From a virus: a stretch of 40,718 bases of DNA. A program made the translations under genes and the position numbers. The notes under the pieces were generated by a model. The model saw only the letters and a list, made by a program, of their open reading frames with translations. It was not told the origin of the DNA and ran no database searches. This document shows positions 15,932-23,050 of the stretch, in pieces; the first letter of the stretch is position 1, and each line of letters opens with the position of its first letter. The stretch spans positions 1 to 40,718 of the IMG/VR virus record IMGVR_UViG_3300031331_000004; one strand, 5' to 3'.

Positions 15932-16067
15932 ATGTAACGGTACGGGGGAAATTGAGATCCAGATCGGCGGCGATGGATATGATAACAGGTGTTGTGCGGT
16001 GGCGGACGTTCCAGTTGAATGTCCTGAATGTAACGGCACAGGAAAGGTAAAAGGGAGGAAAACGTGA
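15915..16067 (+). CDS. DnaJ-type double zinc motif mini-protein
   Basis: A 50-residue protein with two copies of CPECNGTG (near residues 4 and 38) around a loop with CC. This is the CxxCxGxG pattern of the DnaJ zinc domain without the J domain. ATG 15915 follows GGGAGGAA. A longer reading frame upstream lacks a good start. Its TGA overlaps the GTG of the SMC-like ATPase gene, so they are coupled. A similar motif is inserted in the large terminase of this phage. Confidence 0.65.
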   Translation: MKRCPECNGTGEIEIQIGGDGYDNRCCAVADVPVECPECNGTGKVKGRKT

Positions 16068-17404
16068 ACGAGAAAGAACAGAAAGGCGGCATAATTGATC
16101 TCCTAGTTGAGAACTATAAGAAAGTGAAGAAGCTACATGTGGTTCTTGTCATGGGGATCAACGAGATCACTGGCCCAAACGGGGCAGGCAAAAGTTCAGG
16201 CCTTGACGCCGTAGCGAACATCTTCGGGGGGAAGAAACTAACCCCACCGGAACCAATCAACGAGGGGGCGCAAGGGTTCCTACTCCAAGCGACACTCCCA
16301 AAGCTGGGCCTCAAGATAACCCGTACCGGCAAACTGCGAGAGGACGGCACACTCAAAGAGGATCTAATCGTAGAGAATGCTGATGGTCTAGCTGCTGGAG
16401 CGGCACTGGGGAGACCCCAAGAGTTACTTGATAAGGTCCTCCACGGACACAGCGTAACCCTAAAGTCACTCATGGAAATGCCAATAGCCGAGCGCATCGC
16501 AGTTATGCGAAAGGTCACGGGTCTCGACTTCACAGAACTAGATGCTGAACGCGAAGCGGTATACGCTGAGCGAACAGCGGTCAACAACGCGACCAAGGCG
16601 CTTCATGCCCGTCTCAAAGGCATGTCTACGCATATAGATGTACCGGATAAGTTGGTGTCCGTCTCGGATCTAATGACTGAGTTGAACGTCCAGACAATAA
16701 TCAACCAGGAAAACGACGTGCAAAGGAAAAGGCTAGAAGCAATCAACAATCAAGTCTGGAATATCGAATCAGAACGAAACCATCTCGTGGAACAGATCGA
16801 AGAGCTCAAGAAGCAGGTTGGGCAGAAGACAGAGGAGCGCAAGGCAGCTGTCTTATCGAGCAAGGCGATAGCGGAAGAAGTTGACAAGCTAGAAGACTTC
16901 GACCTCGGGAAGATTCAGTCCAGGATCTCCGAAGCCGACGGTATCAACGAAAAGGTAAGAGCTAACGTAGCCCATGCCGAGGTCGAAGCCGATTATGTGA
17001 GATCAACAGCTCACGGTAACGCCCTCACAAACCGATTGAAGGAGATCGACAAGAAGAAGGCGGATGACCTCGCGGGTGTGAAGTTCCCCGTCAAGGGATT
17101 GTCCTTTGACTCCGAACATATTTACTTGAACAAGAAACCGCTAGAACAGGCTAGTCAGGTTGAGTTGATGAACCTTGACATCGCTATCGCTATCGCTCAG
17201 GACCCCGACGTTCCCCTCCTGCTAGTCAACAAAGGATCGCTCTATGACAAAGGTCACCGGAAGGAACTAGACCGGATGGCTAAAGAGAAGGGTGTGTTTG
17301 TTGGGTTTGAGCGCGTGCTTGATACCCTTGAGGACGCTGAGAAAGAAGGAGTGGCTGTCTTCATGGAGGACGGTGTAGGAATAGTAATAGGGGAGGAAAA
17401 GTGA
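16064..17404 (+). CDS. SMC/Rad50-like AAA ATPase
   Basis: A 446-residue protein. The N-terminus has NEITGPNGAGKSSGLDAV, a clear Walker A (about residues 32-48), then a coiled-coil region (about 190-320). The C-terminal half-ATPase shows KPLEQASQVELMNLDIAIAIA, a signature-like helix, and LLLVNKGSLYD where Walker B belongs. The usual acidic pair of Walker B is not present, as in phage relatives that have a GSLLD-type motif here. Such ATPases accompany phage recombination genes, and here the annealing protein and exonuclease follow. GTG start, 4-base overlaps on both sides. Confidence 0.8.
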   Translation: MNEKEQKGGIIDLLVENYKKVKKLHVVLVMGINEITGPNGAGKSSGLDAVANIFGGKKLTPPEPINEGAQGFLLQATLPKLGLKITRTGKLREDGTLKEDLIVENADGLAAGAALGRPQELLDKVLHGHSVTLKSLMEMPIAERIAVMRKVTGLDFTELDAEREAVYAERTAVNNATKALHARLKGMSTHIDVPDKLVSVSDLMTELNVQTIINQENDVQRKRLEAINNQVWNIESERNHLVEQIEELKKQVGQKTEERKAAVLSSKAIAEEVDKLEDFDLGKIQSRISEADGINEKVRANVAHAEVEADYVRSTAHGNALTNRLKEIDKKKADDLAGVKFPVKGLSFDSEHIYLNKKPLEQASQVELMNLDIAIAIAQDPDVPLLLVNKGSLYDKGHRKELDRMAKEKGVFVGFERVLDTLEDAEKEGVAVFMEDGVGIVIGEEK

Positions 17405-18099
17405 ACGAGATCGACGTAGCAAAGAACATGAGTATCTGGAACAAGGTTGCACAACCGCCCAAGGAAGTTCTGAAACAGATTCCCGCTGGTCGACTGAAAG
17501 GGAAAACGAGTATTGATCCCCAGTGGCGACTGCAAGCGCTCACAGAACGATTTGGCCCTTGTGGGATCGGCTGGAAATTGGAGACAGTTAGGCAGTGGAC
17601 CGATCCTGGGCCAGAAGGACAAGTATTTGCGTCTACCCATATCCTCCTGTACATACGGGTAGACAAAGAATGGAGCGATCCCATCCCTGGTACTGGCGGC
17701 TCAATGCTGGTAGTGAAGCAATTCGACAAGTACAAGAACGCCGAGGTCCTCTACCTGAACGATGATGCGTTTAAGATGTCGGAGACTGACGCATTATCAG
17801 TAGCATGTAAGAGGCTCGGATTTGGCGCTGCTATTTACATGGGACAGTGGGACGGGGAGAAGTACACAACCGGACCTATAACCATTGACGAGCATAAGCT
17901 AGCTGACTGGCTCCTTGCAGTGGAAGAAGCAGCGGAGGGACTGCTAGAAGACTTTCTGGAATGGTGGCCTAACAGCAAGGAGAAAATTGAGAAGGATTGT
18001 GGTGAGGGAGTTGCAGCGAGGATATACGCCAAGTACGTTGGGCTCCTGAACAAAAAGAGAGCTGAAGTAAGGGAAGCCAAGAAAAAGAAAGCGGAATAG
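17401..18099 (+). CDS. Putative ssDNA-annealing recombinase (Rad52-like, Sak3-type)
   Basis: A 232-residue protein. It contains GRLKGKTSIDPQWRLQALTE, FGPCGIGWKLE, IPGTGGSMLV, then SETDALSVACKRLGFGAAIY, the conserved pattern of a phage Rad52-like annealing protein family, with a Lys-rich C-terminus. It would pair complementary single strands made by the exonuclease at 18521. It is coupled to the ATPase gene by a 4-base overlap (GTGA). The exact superfamily is by memory of the pattern, so an Erf- or RecT-like assignment is not excluded. Confidence 0.6.
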   Translation: MNEIDVAKNMSIWNKVAQPPKEVLKQIPAGRLKGKTSIDPQWRLQALTERFGPCGIGWKLETVRQWTDPGPEGQVFASTHILLYIRVDKEWSDPIPGTGGSMLVVKQFDKYKNAEVLYLNDDAFKMSETDALSVACKRLGFGAAIYMGQWDGEKYTTGPITIDEHKLADWLLAVEEAAEGLLEDFLEWWPNSKEKIEKDCGEGVAARIYAKYVGLLNKKRAEVREAKKKKAE

Positions 18100-18110
18100 G
18101 GAGGTTCGAA

Positions 18111-18524
18111 ATGTTAGGGATTATAATAATGATAGTTTTCGGTGGAGTACTTGGGATTTTTGCGATTTGGTCAGTAGTTTCTGGTTTTAGTGCCAAAGGC
18201 GGATATAGTACCTCTGATGGAGATGCTAGGGTAGGGTTTGGCACAGCGGGTATCATAGTTGCTATTTGCGTATTGATCTCTATGCCCGTTGGTCAATATT
18301 CAAGTAACTTAACCTTAGTGTACCGCTTGCCAGCAATCGAAAAGACGATTAAGGAACAGACAGTATTGATTGCAAATGGCGATATAGGTAGTGGGCTTGA
18401 GGGAATGCAAATGAAGCAGAAAATACAGGATCTTCTTCTTGAGAAAAACGAGCTATTGGCTACTTATGAGGCTCGGCAAGTCTCACCTTGGTGGATGTTC
18501 AAGCCAAGGTGGATAGCGGAATGA
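18111..18524 (+). CDS. Two-span membrane protein with a cytoplasmic helix
   Basis: A 137-residue protein with two hydrophobic segments (about residues 3-25 and 42-62: IIIMIVFGGVLGIFAIW and AGIIVAICVLISMPVG), then a helical tail (MKQKIQDLLLEKNELLATYE). GGGAGG precedes the ATG. It sits between the annealing protein and exonuclease genes, an odd place for a membrane protein. Its stop overlaps the exonuclease start (ATGA). It could be a superinfection-exclusion protein or simply a spacer gene. Confidence 0.6.
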   Translation: MLGIIIMIVFGGVLGIFAIWSVVSGFSAKGGYSTSDGDARVGFGTAGIIVAICVLISMPVGQYSSNLTLVYRLPAIEKTIKEQTVLIANGDIGSGLEGMQMKQKIQDLLLEKNELLATYEARQVSPWWMFKPRWIAE

Positions 18525-19132
18525 GGATTATCGAGTGTGTCCAGTACTCTAAAGAGTGGTGGGATGCAAAGAGAGGAATCCCTAGCTCGTCTGGCTTCAG
18601 CAATATAATCACGTCTACAGGGAAGCCTTCAAAATCAGCTATGGGCTATGCCCAAGAACTTGCCGCCGAACGGATCTCGGGATTCACCGAACTTTCATAC
18701 CAATCAAAAGCGATGGAGGAGGGCAGCCGGAGAGAGGAGGAAAGCAGGCTGGTATATGAGATGAAAAGAGAGGTAGAGGTCAGGCAAGTTGGCTTCTGCC
18801 TCTCGGACTGTGGTCGATATGGATGTAGCCCAGACGGGCTAGTGGGCGATGATGGTCTACTAGAGCTGAAGAATAGGACGGGTAAAGTCACGATTGAACA
18901 TATCCTTGGAAACAAATTACCGACATCGGCTATCCAGCAAGTCCAGGGACAGTTGTTTGTTACAGGTCGGCGATGGTGTGACTACGTTAGTTACTACCCA
19001 GGACTTCCTATGCTGATTGTTAGGGTAGAACGAGATGAGAAATTCCTTGCTGTACTCGAGGATCTTCTGGAATCGTTTTGTTGCAAACTAGAAGAGATCT
19101 GCACAACCATTCGGCTTAGGGGGTTGAACTGA
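18521..19132 (+). CDS. YqaJ-type (lambda exonuclease-like) recombination exonuclease
   Basis: A 203-residue nuclease of the PD-(D/E)XK superfamily. The layout is SKEWWDAKRGIPSSSGF at the N-terminus, an E in the AMEEGSRREEE helix, the core GCSPDGLVGDDGLLELKNR with catalytic D, E and K (about residues 104-122), then QQVQGQLFVTGRRWCDYV. It would digest one strand of double-stranded ends for the annealing protein. ATG 18521 overlaps the previous TGA. An upstream in-frame GTG is inside the membrane gene. Confidence 0.85.
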   Translation: MRIIECVQYSKEWWDAKRGIPSSSGFSNIITSTGKPSKSAMGYAQELAAERISGFTELSYQSKAMEEGSRREEESRLVYEMKREVEVRQVGFCLSDCGRYGCSPDGLVGDDGLLELKNRTGKVTIEHILGNKLPTSAIQQVQGQLFVTGRRWCDYVSYYPGLPMLIVRVERDEKFLAVLEDLLESFCCKLEEICTTIRLRGLN

Positions 19133-19182
19133 TGGACTGGATATATCCATTTCCTCTTGGATTCTGTAAGGAGGAGGAATAA
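19132..19182 (+). CDS. Possible 16-residue leader peptide
   Basis: ATG overlaps the exonuclease stop (TGATG) and the frame encodes MDWIYPFPLGFCKEEE, ending at TAA 19180-19182. Its last codons are the ribosome site (AAGGAGGAGGAA) of the next gene. It may just couple translation, and may also be chance. Confidence 0.25.
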   Translation: MDWIYPFPLGFCKEEE

Positions 19183-19183
19183 T

Positions 19184-19429
19184 ATGGAATTAATTACTCT
19201 TATTGAAGAGGGCCCGAAGTGTCCTAAGTGTAAGATGAAGATGGTAAAACGGTATAAGAACTGGGCTTCATATCGAGTTGAAGCACCCTGGTATTGGTGG
19301 TGTGGCTGCGGATACAGGATAGAAGGAGGGATTGAGCCTAGGGCAACAGAAGAACAACAAGCAAGGGCAAATTGGCAATCAATCAATGGGCTTACAAGTA
19401 CAATTCCAGCTAATGAAGGAGAGGACTAA
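19184..19429 (+). CDS. Lar-like zinc-ribbon protein
   Basis: An 81-residue protein with KCPKCKMKMVKRYKNW, then WCGCGYRI, then an EEQQARANWQSING end. The two Cys pairs followed by a WN-type helix resemble the Lar (restriction alleviation) and related small zinc-ribbon families found in many phages. ATG 19184 follows AAGGAGGAGG. The match to Lar is weaker than for the gene at 24073. Confidence 0.55.
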   Translation: MELITLIEEGPKCPKCKMKMVKRYKNWASYRVEAPWYWWCGCGYRIEGGIEPRATEEQQARANWQSINGLTSTIPANEGED

Positions 19430-19899
19430 TGCTAGTCACCGTTGACCAGATCAAAGCAAATATTAACGAACTACCCGCTGATTATGCTGAGCATGTTCAC
19501 ATTACTCTCGTTCCCACGGCAGAAACGGGCGGGACAGCAGAGGTCGAATCGTTTAGCGACCCGAAACAAGAGAAACCGTGGGTGGTGCATATCGAGAAAG
19601 CCAAGACGGTCGGATATCGAAGCGTTACCTGCACATGCCCCGCTACAAGGTTGTGTAAACACATAACAGCCTTCTACGCCGTGGCGAAGCATATCAAGCC
19701 TGTGATTTCAGAGGAGTCGGCTGGGATTGATACGCCCAAGAAGGATGAAGGCAAGGAAACACCCTCTGAGGAGATCAAAGGCGAAGGAATGACGCCTGAG
19801 GAACTTGAACAGACATTCAAGGACATTGGGGCGAGATGTGAGAAAATAGCAGAGGCAGCAAAGGAACTTACGGCAGCACTAGCGGAGATTCAGAAATGA
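19429..19899 (+). CDS. SWIM zinc-finger protein
   Basis: A 156-residue protein. VTCTCPATRLCKHITAFYAV (about residues 66-85) is the SWIM pattern CxCxnCxH. The N-terminal part is beta-type and the C-terminus is an acidic linker followed by a helix (EKIAEAAKELTAALAEI). SWIM domains bind nucleic acid or protein, and here the gene lies in the recombination cluster. It starts at the last base of the previous stop (TAATG), and its end overlaps the next start. Confidence 0.65.
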   Translation: MLVTVDQIKANINELPADYAEHVHITLVPTAETGGTAEVESFSDPKQEKPWVVHIEKAKTVGYRSVTCTCPATRLCKHITAFYAVAKHIKPVISEESAGIDTPKKDEGKETPSEEIKGEGMTPEELEQTFKDIGARCEKIAEAAKELTAALAEIQK

Positions 19900-20171
19900 A
19901 TAGCTGGCCTGGCCCAAAGAATGGTACGGCTTCCTGGGGTCTAAACAAGCCCTGGGACACGGCGAAAGAAAACAACAGGGTTCATTTACTCAAGCGGAAA
20001 CGGTTGAGTCCCTGTGACCTCCTTGGACGTTGTGCGACTTTGTCGGGCTGCATGGGTTCGAGCACCCGTGGCCAGGTCAACTTTCTACTTGATTGTCTAG
20101 AGGAAGCGAAGAACATCGTATACGCACTGTTGATCGTAATCCCGTGCGAGATCAAAGGAAGAATACGATGA
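19896..20171 (+). CDS. Hypothetical protein
   Basis: A 91-residue protein coupled to the previous gene by ATGA and to the next by ATGA, with GGAGA eight bases before the start. It has a Cys-containing middle (CDLLGRCATLSGCMG) and a hydrophobic C-terminal segment (IVYALLIVIPCEI). The coding potential is supported mainly by the tight overlaps. No family recognised. Confidence 0.5.
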   Translation: MNSWPGPKNGTASWGLNKPWDTAKENNRVHLLKRKRLSPCDLLGRCATLSGCMGSSTRGQVNFLLDCLEEAKNIVYALLIVIPCEIKGRIR

Positions 20172-20437
20172 CCAAGAAGCAAGGGGGTCCAGAAGGCCGG
20201 GAGTGGAGAGAGGATAGAGGGGGAGAGATGGGTGAGAAAGGATTAAGGATTCGTATCGACGGACCAGGACGTTACTTTGTCAACGGTATTCGATGGAAGA
20301 GAGAAGCGCTTCAGCTGTTGCTAAGCGTTCAAAAGGAGTCACCGACGCAGAGATATCTCGCCGGTGTGAGTCAAGAAGATGCTATGAATCTGACAGGGCA
20401 ATTCATGGACGCGAGGAGATATGACCAAGGCAGTTAA
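20168..20437 (+). CDS. Hypothetical protein
   Basis: An 89-residue protein. ATG 20168 overlaps the previous stop and follows AAAGGAAG. The N-terminus is rich in Gly and charged residues (GGPEGREWREDRGGEMG), then comes a strand-helix unit (GLRIRIDGPGRYFVNGIRW, REALQLLLSVQ). It overlaps the next gene by 17 bases. No family recognised. Confidence 0.5.
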   Translation: MTKKQGGPEGREWREDRGGEMGEKGLRIRIDGPGRYFVNGIRWKREALQLLLSVQKESPTQRYLAGVSQEDAMNLTGQFMDARRYDQGS

Positions 20438-20624
20438 GGTTCCAGAAAGCCAGGAAAGGTTCGCGGAAGACATCATCAGCTACAATAACCAGTTAGAATA
20501 CCGGATGAGGCATTGTGTTCGCTGTGGAGTAGGCGTAAGGCTAATGACGTACAAGATGTATGACAAACGGTATACGGATACCAGTTGTGTGTGTGAACGA
20601 TGTAACAAGGTAATGGGAGGATAA
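20421..20624 (+). CDS. Small zinc-ribbon protein
   Basis: A 67-residue protein with CVRCGVGV and CVCERCNKV, two Cys pairs about 21 residues apart, forming a probable zinc ribbon after a helical N-terminus (RFAEDIISYNNQLEYRM). It starts inside the previous gene. Exact role unknown. Confidence 0.55.
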   Translation: MTKAVKVPESQERFAEDIISYNNQLEYRMRHCVRCGVGVRLMTYKMYDKRYTDTSCVCERCNKVMGG

Positions 20625-20625
20625 C

Positions 20626-20718
20626 GTGAAGAGTAAATTAGCTTACTTCGGTTTCGTTCTAATCGGAAGCCTGTTGTGCATGGGCGTTCCGATAGTGATA
20701 GTTCGCTGTTGGATATAA
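20626..20718 (+). CDS. 30-residue single-span membrane peptide
   Basis: A GTG start one base after the previous stop, with GGGAGG upstream, opens a 30-codon frame ending at TAA 20716-20718. The peptide begins KSKLAYFGFVLIGSLL and is almost wholly hydrophobic with Arg-Cys-Trp near its end. It would be a single membrane helix with the N-terminus inside. Such small peptides in early regions are often regulators of host membrane proteins. This one is unassigned. Confidence 0.5.
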   Translation: MKSKLAYFGFVLIGSLLCMGVPIVIVRCWI

Positions 20719-20745
20719 GCAACAAGAACGACGGAGGTGGTTAGA

Positions 20746-21024
20746 ATAGATAAATGGGGAGACAAAGGGAAGTACGAAGGGATCGACGTTGATTCTCGTG
20801 CGGATTGGTCTCATGCGTTGTATCCGCTCCTGGCGCGTCCGATGAAGGTTGTGATTGTCCCACGTGTCAACAGGATGTGGAGAAGCAATCCCGATGGCTT
20901 AGCGGAGATCGTGAGTGGGACGTTCATTGGTTTCAAGCTTGACGGCTCAGCGGTGTTCCAGAATTCAGTAATTAGAGGGTCCATTGAGGAGGTAGAAGAT
21001 GCACGTGGGATCGATCGAAAGTGA
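20746..21024 (+). CDS. Early protein with a tail-fibre-like motif, apparently starting at AUA
   Basis: Read from ATA 20746 this is a 92-residue protein. GGAGGTGG at 20733-20740 is spaced for ATA 20746. The only conventional start, GTG 20737, lies inside that site. Near the end GFKLDGSAVFQNSVIRGSI mirrors the GSAEFQNATIRG motif of the tail-tip protein of this phage. The first part (WGDKGKYEGIDVDSRADWS, VVIVPRVNRMW) is unfamiliar. It overlaps the next gene by 26 bases. It might interact with the same partner as the tail motif. Confidence 0.55.
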   Translation: MDKWGDKGKYEGIDVDSRADWSHALYPLLARPMKVVIVPRVNRMWRSNPDGLAEIVSGTFIGFKLDGSAVFQNSVIRGSIEEVEDARGIDRK

Positions 21025-21313
21025 GCTTACAGCGGCGGGGCGTGTATACGCTTATCTCGCGCACCGTAGAGGTTCCTGGGTGGATTCATGGCGGTTGACG
21101 CTTGACACGCAAACAACGGCGATCTCGACGCGCATCTCAGAGATCCGTCACCAGCTGCCGCCAACCGAGGATGTTGAAGTCAACCAGATCGGGCGCAAGT
21201 TCTATTACCGCTTGGTCAAAGTGGTTCAGCCGGTAGGCGAACAACTAGCATTCAAGCTTCTCGCTAGGCAAGTAAGGCCATTAGCGACGATTCCTGATGA
21301 TATAGGAGTGTGA
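20999..21313 (+). CDS. Winged-helix-like DNA-binding protein (tentative)
   Basis: A 104-residue protein with GAGGAGGT before its ATG. The pattern VYAYLAHRRGSWVDSWRLT, then TRISEIRHQLPP, then GRKFYYRLVKV is the helix, helix, recognition helix, beta-wing order of small winged-helix proteins. In phage early regions such genes modulate replication or transcription. The family is inferred from the pattern only. Confidence 0.5.
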   Translation: MHVGSIESELTAAGRVYAYLAHRRGSWVDSWRLTLDTQTTAISTRISEIRHQLPPTEDVEVNQIGRKFYYRLVKVVQPVGEQLAFKLLARQVRPLATIPDDIGV

Positions 21314-21317
21314 GGAA

Positions 21318-21566
21318 ATGAAAGGTGAACCTGAGCATGATTTTTACAGAGAAGCACGGATTGAAGCAGAAACAGCTAAGCGTACAGGGCTAAAGTATTA
21401 TGGGCTTGAGAGTAGGGTTACTGGTCATCGTTATAGTGACGAATGGCGATATTACAGCCTTTATAACGGTGCTCGTGGTGCTTGGCACTGGAGCCAGGAA
21501 CTTGCGATCGAGGATGGAGAAGCACACAAGGCACTGGTAATTTTATCCTTGCGTATTATTGATTGA
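21318..21566 (+). CDS. Hypothetical protein, paralogue of the 28581 gene
   Basis: An 82-residue protein. Residues about 28-72 (YYGLES, then WRYYSLYNGARGAWHW, then EDGEAHKALV) match a stretch of the 190-residue protein at 28581 (YYELES, WRYVSYYNGARGPW, GGEAHKALL), so both carry one small domain. AGGAG precedes its start. It is the last gene before the promoter at 21578. Function unknown. Confidence 0.6.
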   Translation: MKGEPEHDFYREARIEAETAKRTGLKYYGLESRVTGHRYSDEWRYYSLYNGARGAWHWSQELAIEDGEAHKALVILSLRIID

Positions 21567-21577
21567 TCTAAATTGCC

Positions 21578-21605
21578 TTGACAATGGCGGATAAATGACT
21601 ACAAT
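21578..21605 (+). promoter_or_regulatory. Promoter P3 before the replication genes
   Basis: A perfect -35 TTGACA, a 16-base spacer and TACAAT at 21600-21605. Transcription would start near 21612, at the base of the structured leader described next. Confidence 0.75.
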
Positions 21606-21608
21606 AAT

Positions 21609-21682
21609 AGTTGCGGGTGAGGCGTGCCGGAGCCTTGCCCTGAAAGGGTGCTCCGTTATTCGGGGCTGCTTCGCCCGCAACT
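21609..21682 (+). ncRNA. Structured 5' leader RNA A before the replication initiator
   Basis: A long basal helix pairs 21609-21620 with 21671-21682 (one G-U). Inside it 628-633 pairs with 650-655 (numbered from 21000) and continues with 637-640/646-649 around a TGAAA loop. The structure is at the mRNA 5' end and ends 10 bases before AGGAG of the initiator gene, so it may stabilise the message or control initiator translation. No poly-T tract follows, so it is not a terminator. I cannot match it to a known riboswitch. Confidence 0.5.
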
Positions 21683-21705
21683 CTACCGAATAGGAGTAGT
21701 ATAAA

Positions 21706-22656
21706 ATGTATAGACCGATAGACGCTAGATTCTGGACAGATCCTAAGATAAGGGAACTCAATCTAGCAGATCGACATGCTTTTCTCTACCTGCTAACTAA
21801 CCCACACACCAATATGCTTGGGCTATATCGTTTGCCCTTGCCATATATGGCTGATGACCTTCAACAGTCGTTGAACACTTGTCGAACAGTCGTTGAACGA
21901 CTGTCGAACGCTAATCTAATCGCCTATGATCGAGCCAATCACATGGTATTCGTGAGCCACTTTCTCAAATATAATATAATCAAAGGTGGTAACCGTGAAG
22001 CTGGTGCAATAAATAGACTGCATGAGCTGTCACCAACACCATTATTGCATGATCTGCAAAACGCTATAACACAATATCAGCCTGAACTACAGGACTTAAG
22101 CAAAGCATTAGGATTAATGCTAACCGAACGGTGTCTTGACAGTGATCCGATAGTGCATGAACAGTGTTCACACAGTGTCGGAACTAAGGAACAGGATAAG
22201 GAACAGGATAAGGAACAGGATAAGGAACAGGATAAGGAACAGGATAAGGAAGAAACGGCTATCAACCAAGTCATCGACTACCTAAATGAAAAAGCAAACA
22301 CCCGCTTCCAACACAGCGTGCAATCGCAGAAGCATATCCGTGCGCGTCTGCAGGCTGGTGCAACAGTCGAAGACTGTTGTCTCATAATTGACCACAAGCT
22401 CAAGTGGCTACACGATGAGGACATGGCGGAATACCTACGTCCAATAACGCTCTTCAGCTCAAGCAAATTCGAAGGATATCTTACAGCAGCGATACGATGG
22501 GATCAGAACGGTAGACGACGAACAAAGGAAGAGAAACTAGCGCGCAATAAGGCGATAGCTAAAATGGGGTCGGCGCTATATGACACGCAACACAATGAGG
22601 CGCCGCCTGAAATGATAGAAGAAGCACTTGGAGATGGTGGCAATGGCAACGGCTAA
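21706..22656 (+). CDS. Replication initiation / replisome organiser protein
   Basis: A 316-residue protein. The N-terminus (DARFWTDPKIRELNLADRHA, FLYLLTNP, MLGLYRLPLPYM) is the winged-helix start of phage replisome organisers. A KEQD repeat linker (about residues 161-180) joins a C-terminal domain with VIDYLNEKANTRFQ, then KWLHDEDMAEYLRPITLF, then FEGYLTAA, the Phg_2220_C pattern. It would bind the origin and recruit the host helicase through the loader-like gene that follows. The coding sequence holds tandem 22-base repeats and 12-base repeats, so the origin may lie inside the gene. Confidence 0.8.
   Translation: MYRPIDARFWTDPKIRELNLADRHAFLYLLTNPHTNMLGLYRLPLPYMADDLQQSLNTCRTVVERLSNANLIAYDRANHMVFVSHFLKYNIIKGGNREAGAINRLHELSPTPLLHDLQNAITQYQPELQDLSKALGLMLTERCLDSDPIVHEQCSHSVGTKEQDKEQDKEQDKEQDKEQDKEETAINQVIDYLNEKANTRFQHSVQSQKHIRARLQAGATVEDCCLIIDHKLKWLHDEDMAEYLRPITLFSSSKFEGYLTAAIRWDQNGRRRTKEEKLARNKAIAKMGSALYDTQHNEAPPEMIEEALGDGGNGNG
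21865..21908 (+). repeat. Two tandem 22-bp iteron-like repeats with a palindrome
   Basis: Two 22-base units (21865 and 21887) match at 19 positions. The second contains the perfect palindrome CAGTCGTTGAACGACTG (21887-21903). They lie in the part of the initiator gene that encodes the winged-helix domain, a place where several phages have their origin. A role in initiator binding is inferred. Confidence 0.6.
22186..22245 (+). repeat. Five perfect 12-bp tandem repeats (KEQD linker)
   Basis: AAGGAACAGGAT is repeated five times without a mismatch and encodes KEQD five times, followed by KEE. It forms a flexible charged linker in the initiator. The copy number is likely to vary. Being A-rich and directly repeated, it could also act as initiator sites. 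Confidence 0.9.
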
Positions 22657-23050
22657 GGGAATTGCAAAGATGAGCAAGATATTCGATCAAGCATACGAGA
22701 AGCCGATAGATGAAGAAGCCTATTCTTTGTGGTTAGAACTGTTTGAAGATGTTGACGATGAAGACTTACGTAAGGCGGCGATATGGTTGGCCAAGACTCG
22801 CGCACAGTATATGAGAGGGCTAGTAACGCCAGATGAAATCACTAGGGAGCTGCAAGACATGGGAATATACCCTCAACGACGCCAAGAAGACCCTGCGTTC
22901 GCGGCGGCAATGGCGCAACAGTTTCCCGTAGCGGAGGGGAAGGGAATCACGTTGGCTGAGTTCTATAAAATGTACCCCGAAGTAGGACAAGCATTGAAGT
23001 CATATATGAGAGGAGGGAAGCGTGAAACTGTGGGGTCTACCAGTAATTGA
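22643..23050 (+). CDS. Helicase-loader-like replication protein (tentative)
   Basis: A 135-residue helical protein. Residues about 10-75 (IFDQAYEKPIDEEAYSLWLE, LFEDVDDEDLRKAAIWLAKT, YMRGLVTPDEI) follow the layout of phage helicase loader proteins such as SPP1 G39P (several helices ending in a short motif before a partner-binding tail). It follows the initiator gene and overlaps it, as in many replication cassettes. The phage seems to lack its own helicase, so it would load the host DnaB. ATG 22670 is an alternative start with AAGGGA upstream. Confidence 0.5.
   Translation: MATAKGIAKMSKIFDQAYEKPIDEEAYSLWLELFEDVDDEDLRKAAIWLAKTRAQYMRGLVTPDEITRELQDMGIYPQRRQEDPAFAAAMAQQFPVAEGKGITLAEFYKMYPEVGQALKSYMRGGKRETVGSTSN

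Noticed and set aside
21609-21682. RNA A as an intrinsic terminator
   Set aside because: No run of T follows the helix and it lies just downstream of a promoter and upstream of a ribosome site.
22186-22245. A CRISPR array or simple sequencing error at the five 12-bp repeats
   Set aside because: There are no spacers, and the repeats keep the reading frame of a known linker type.
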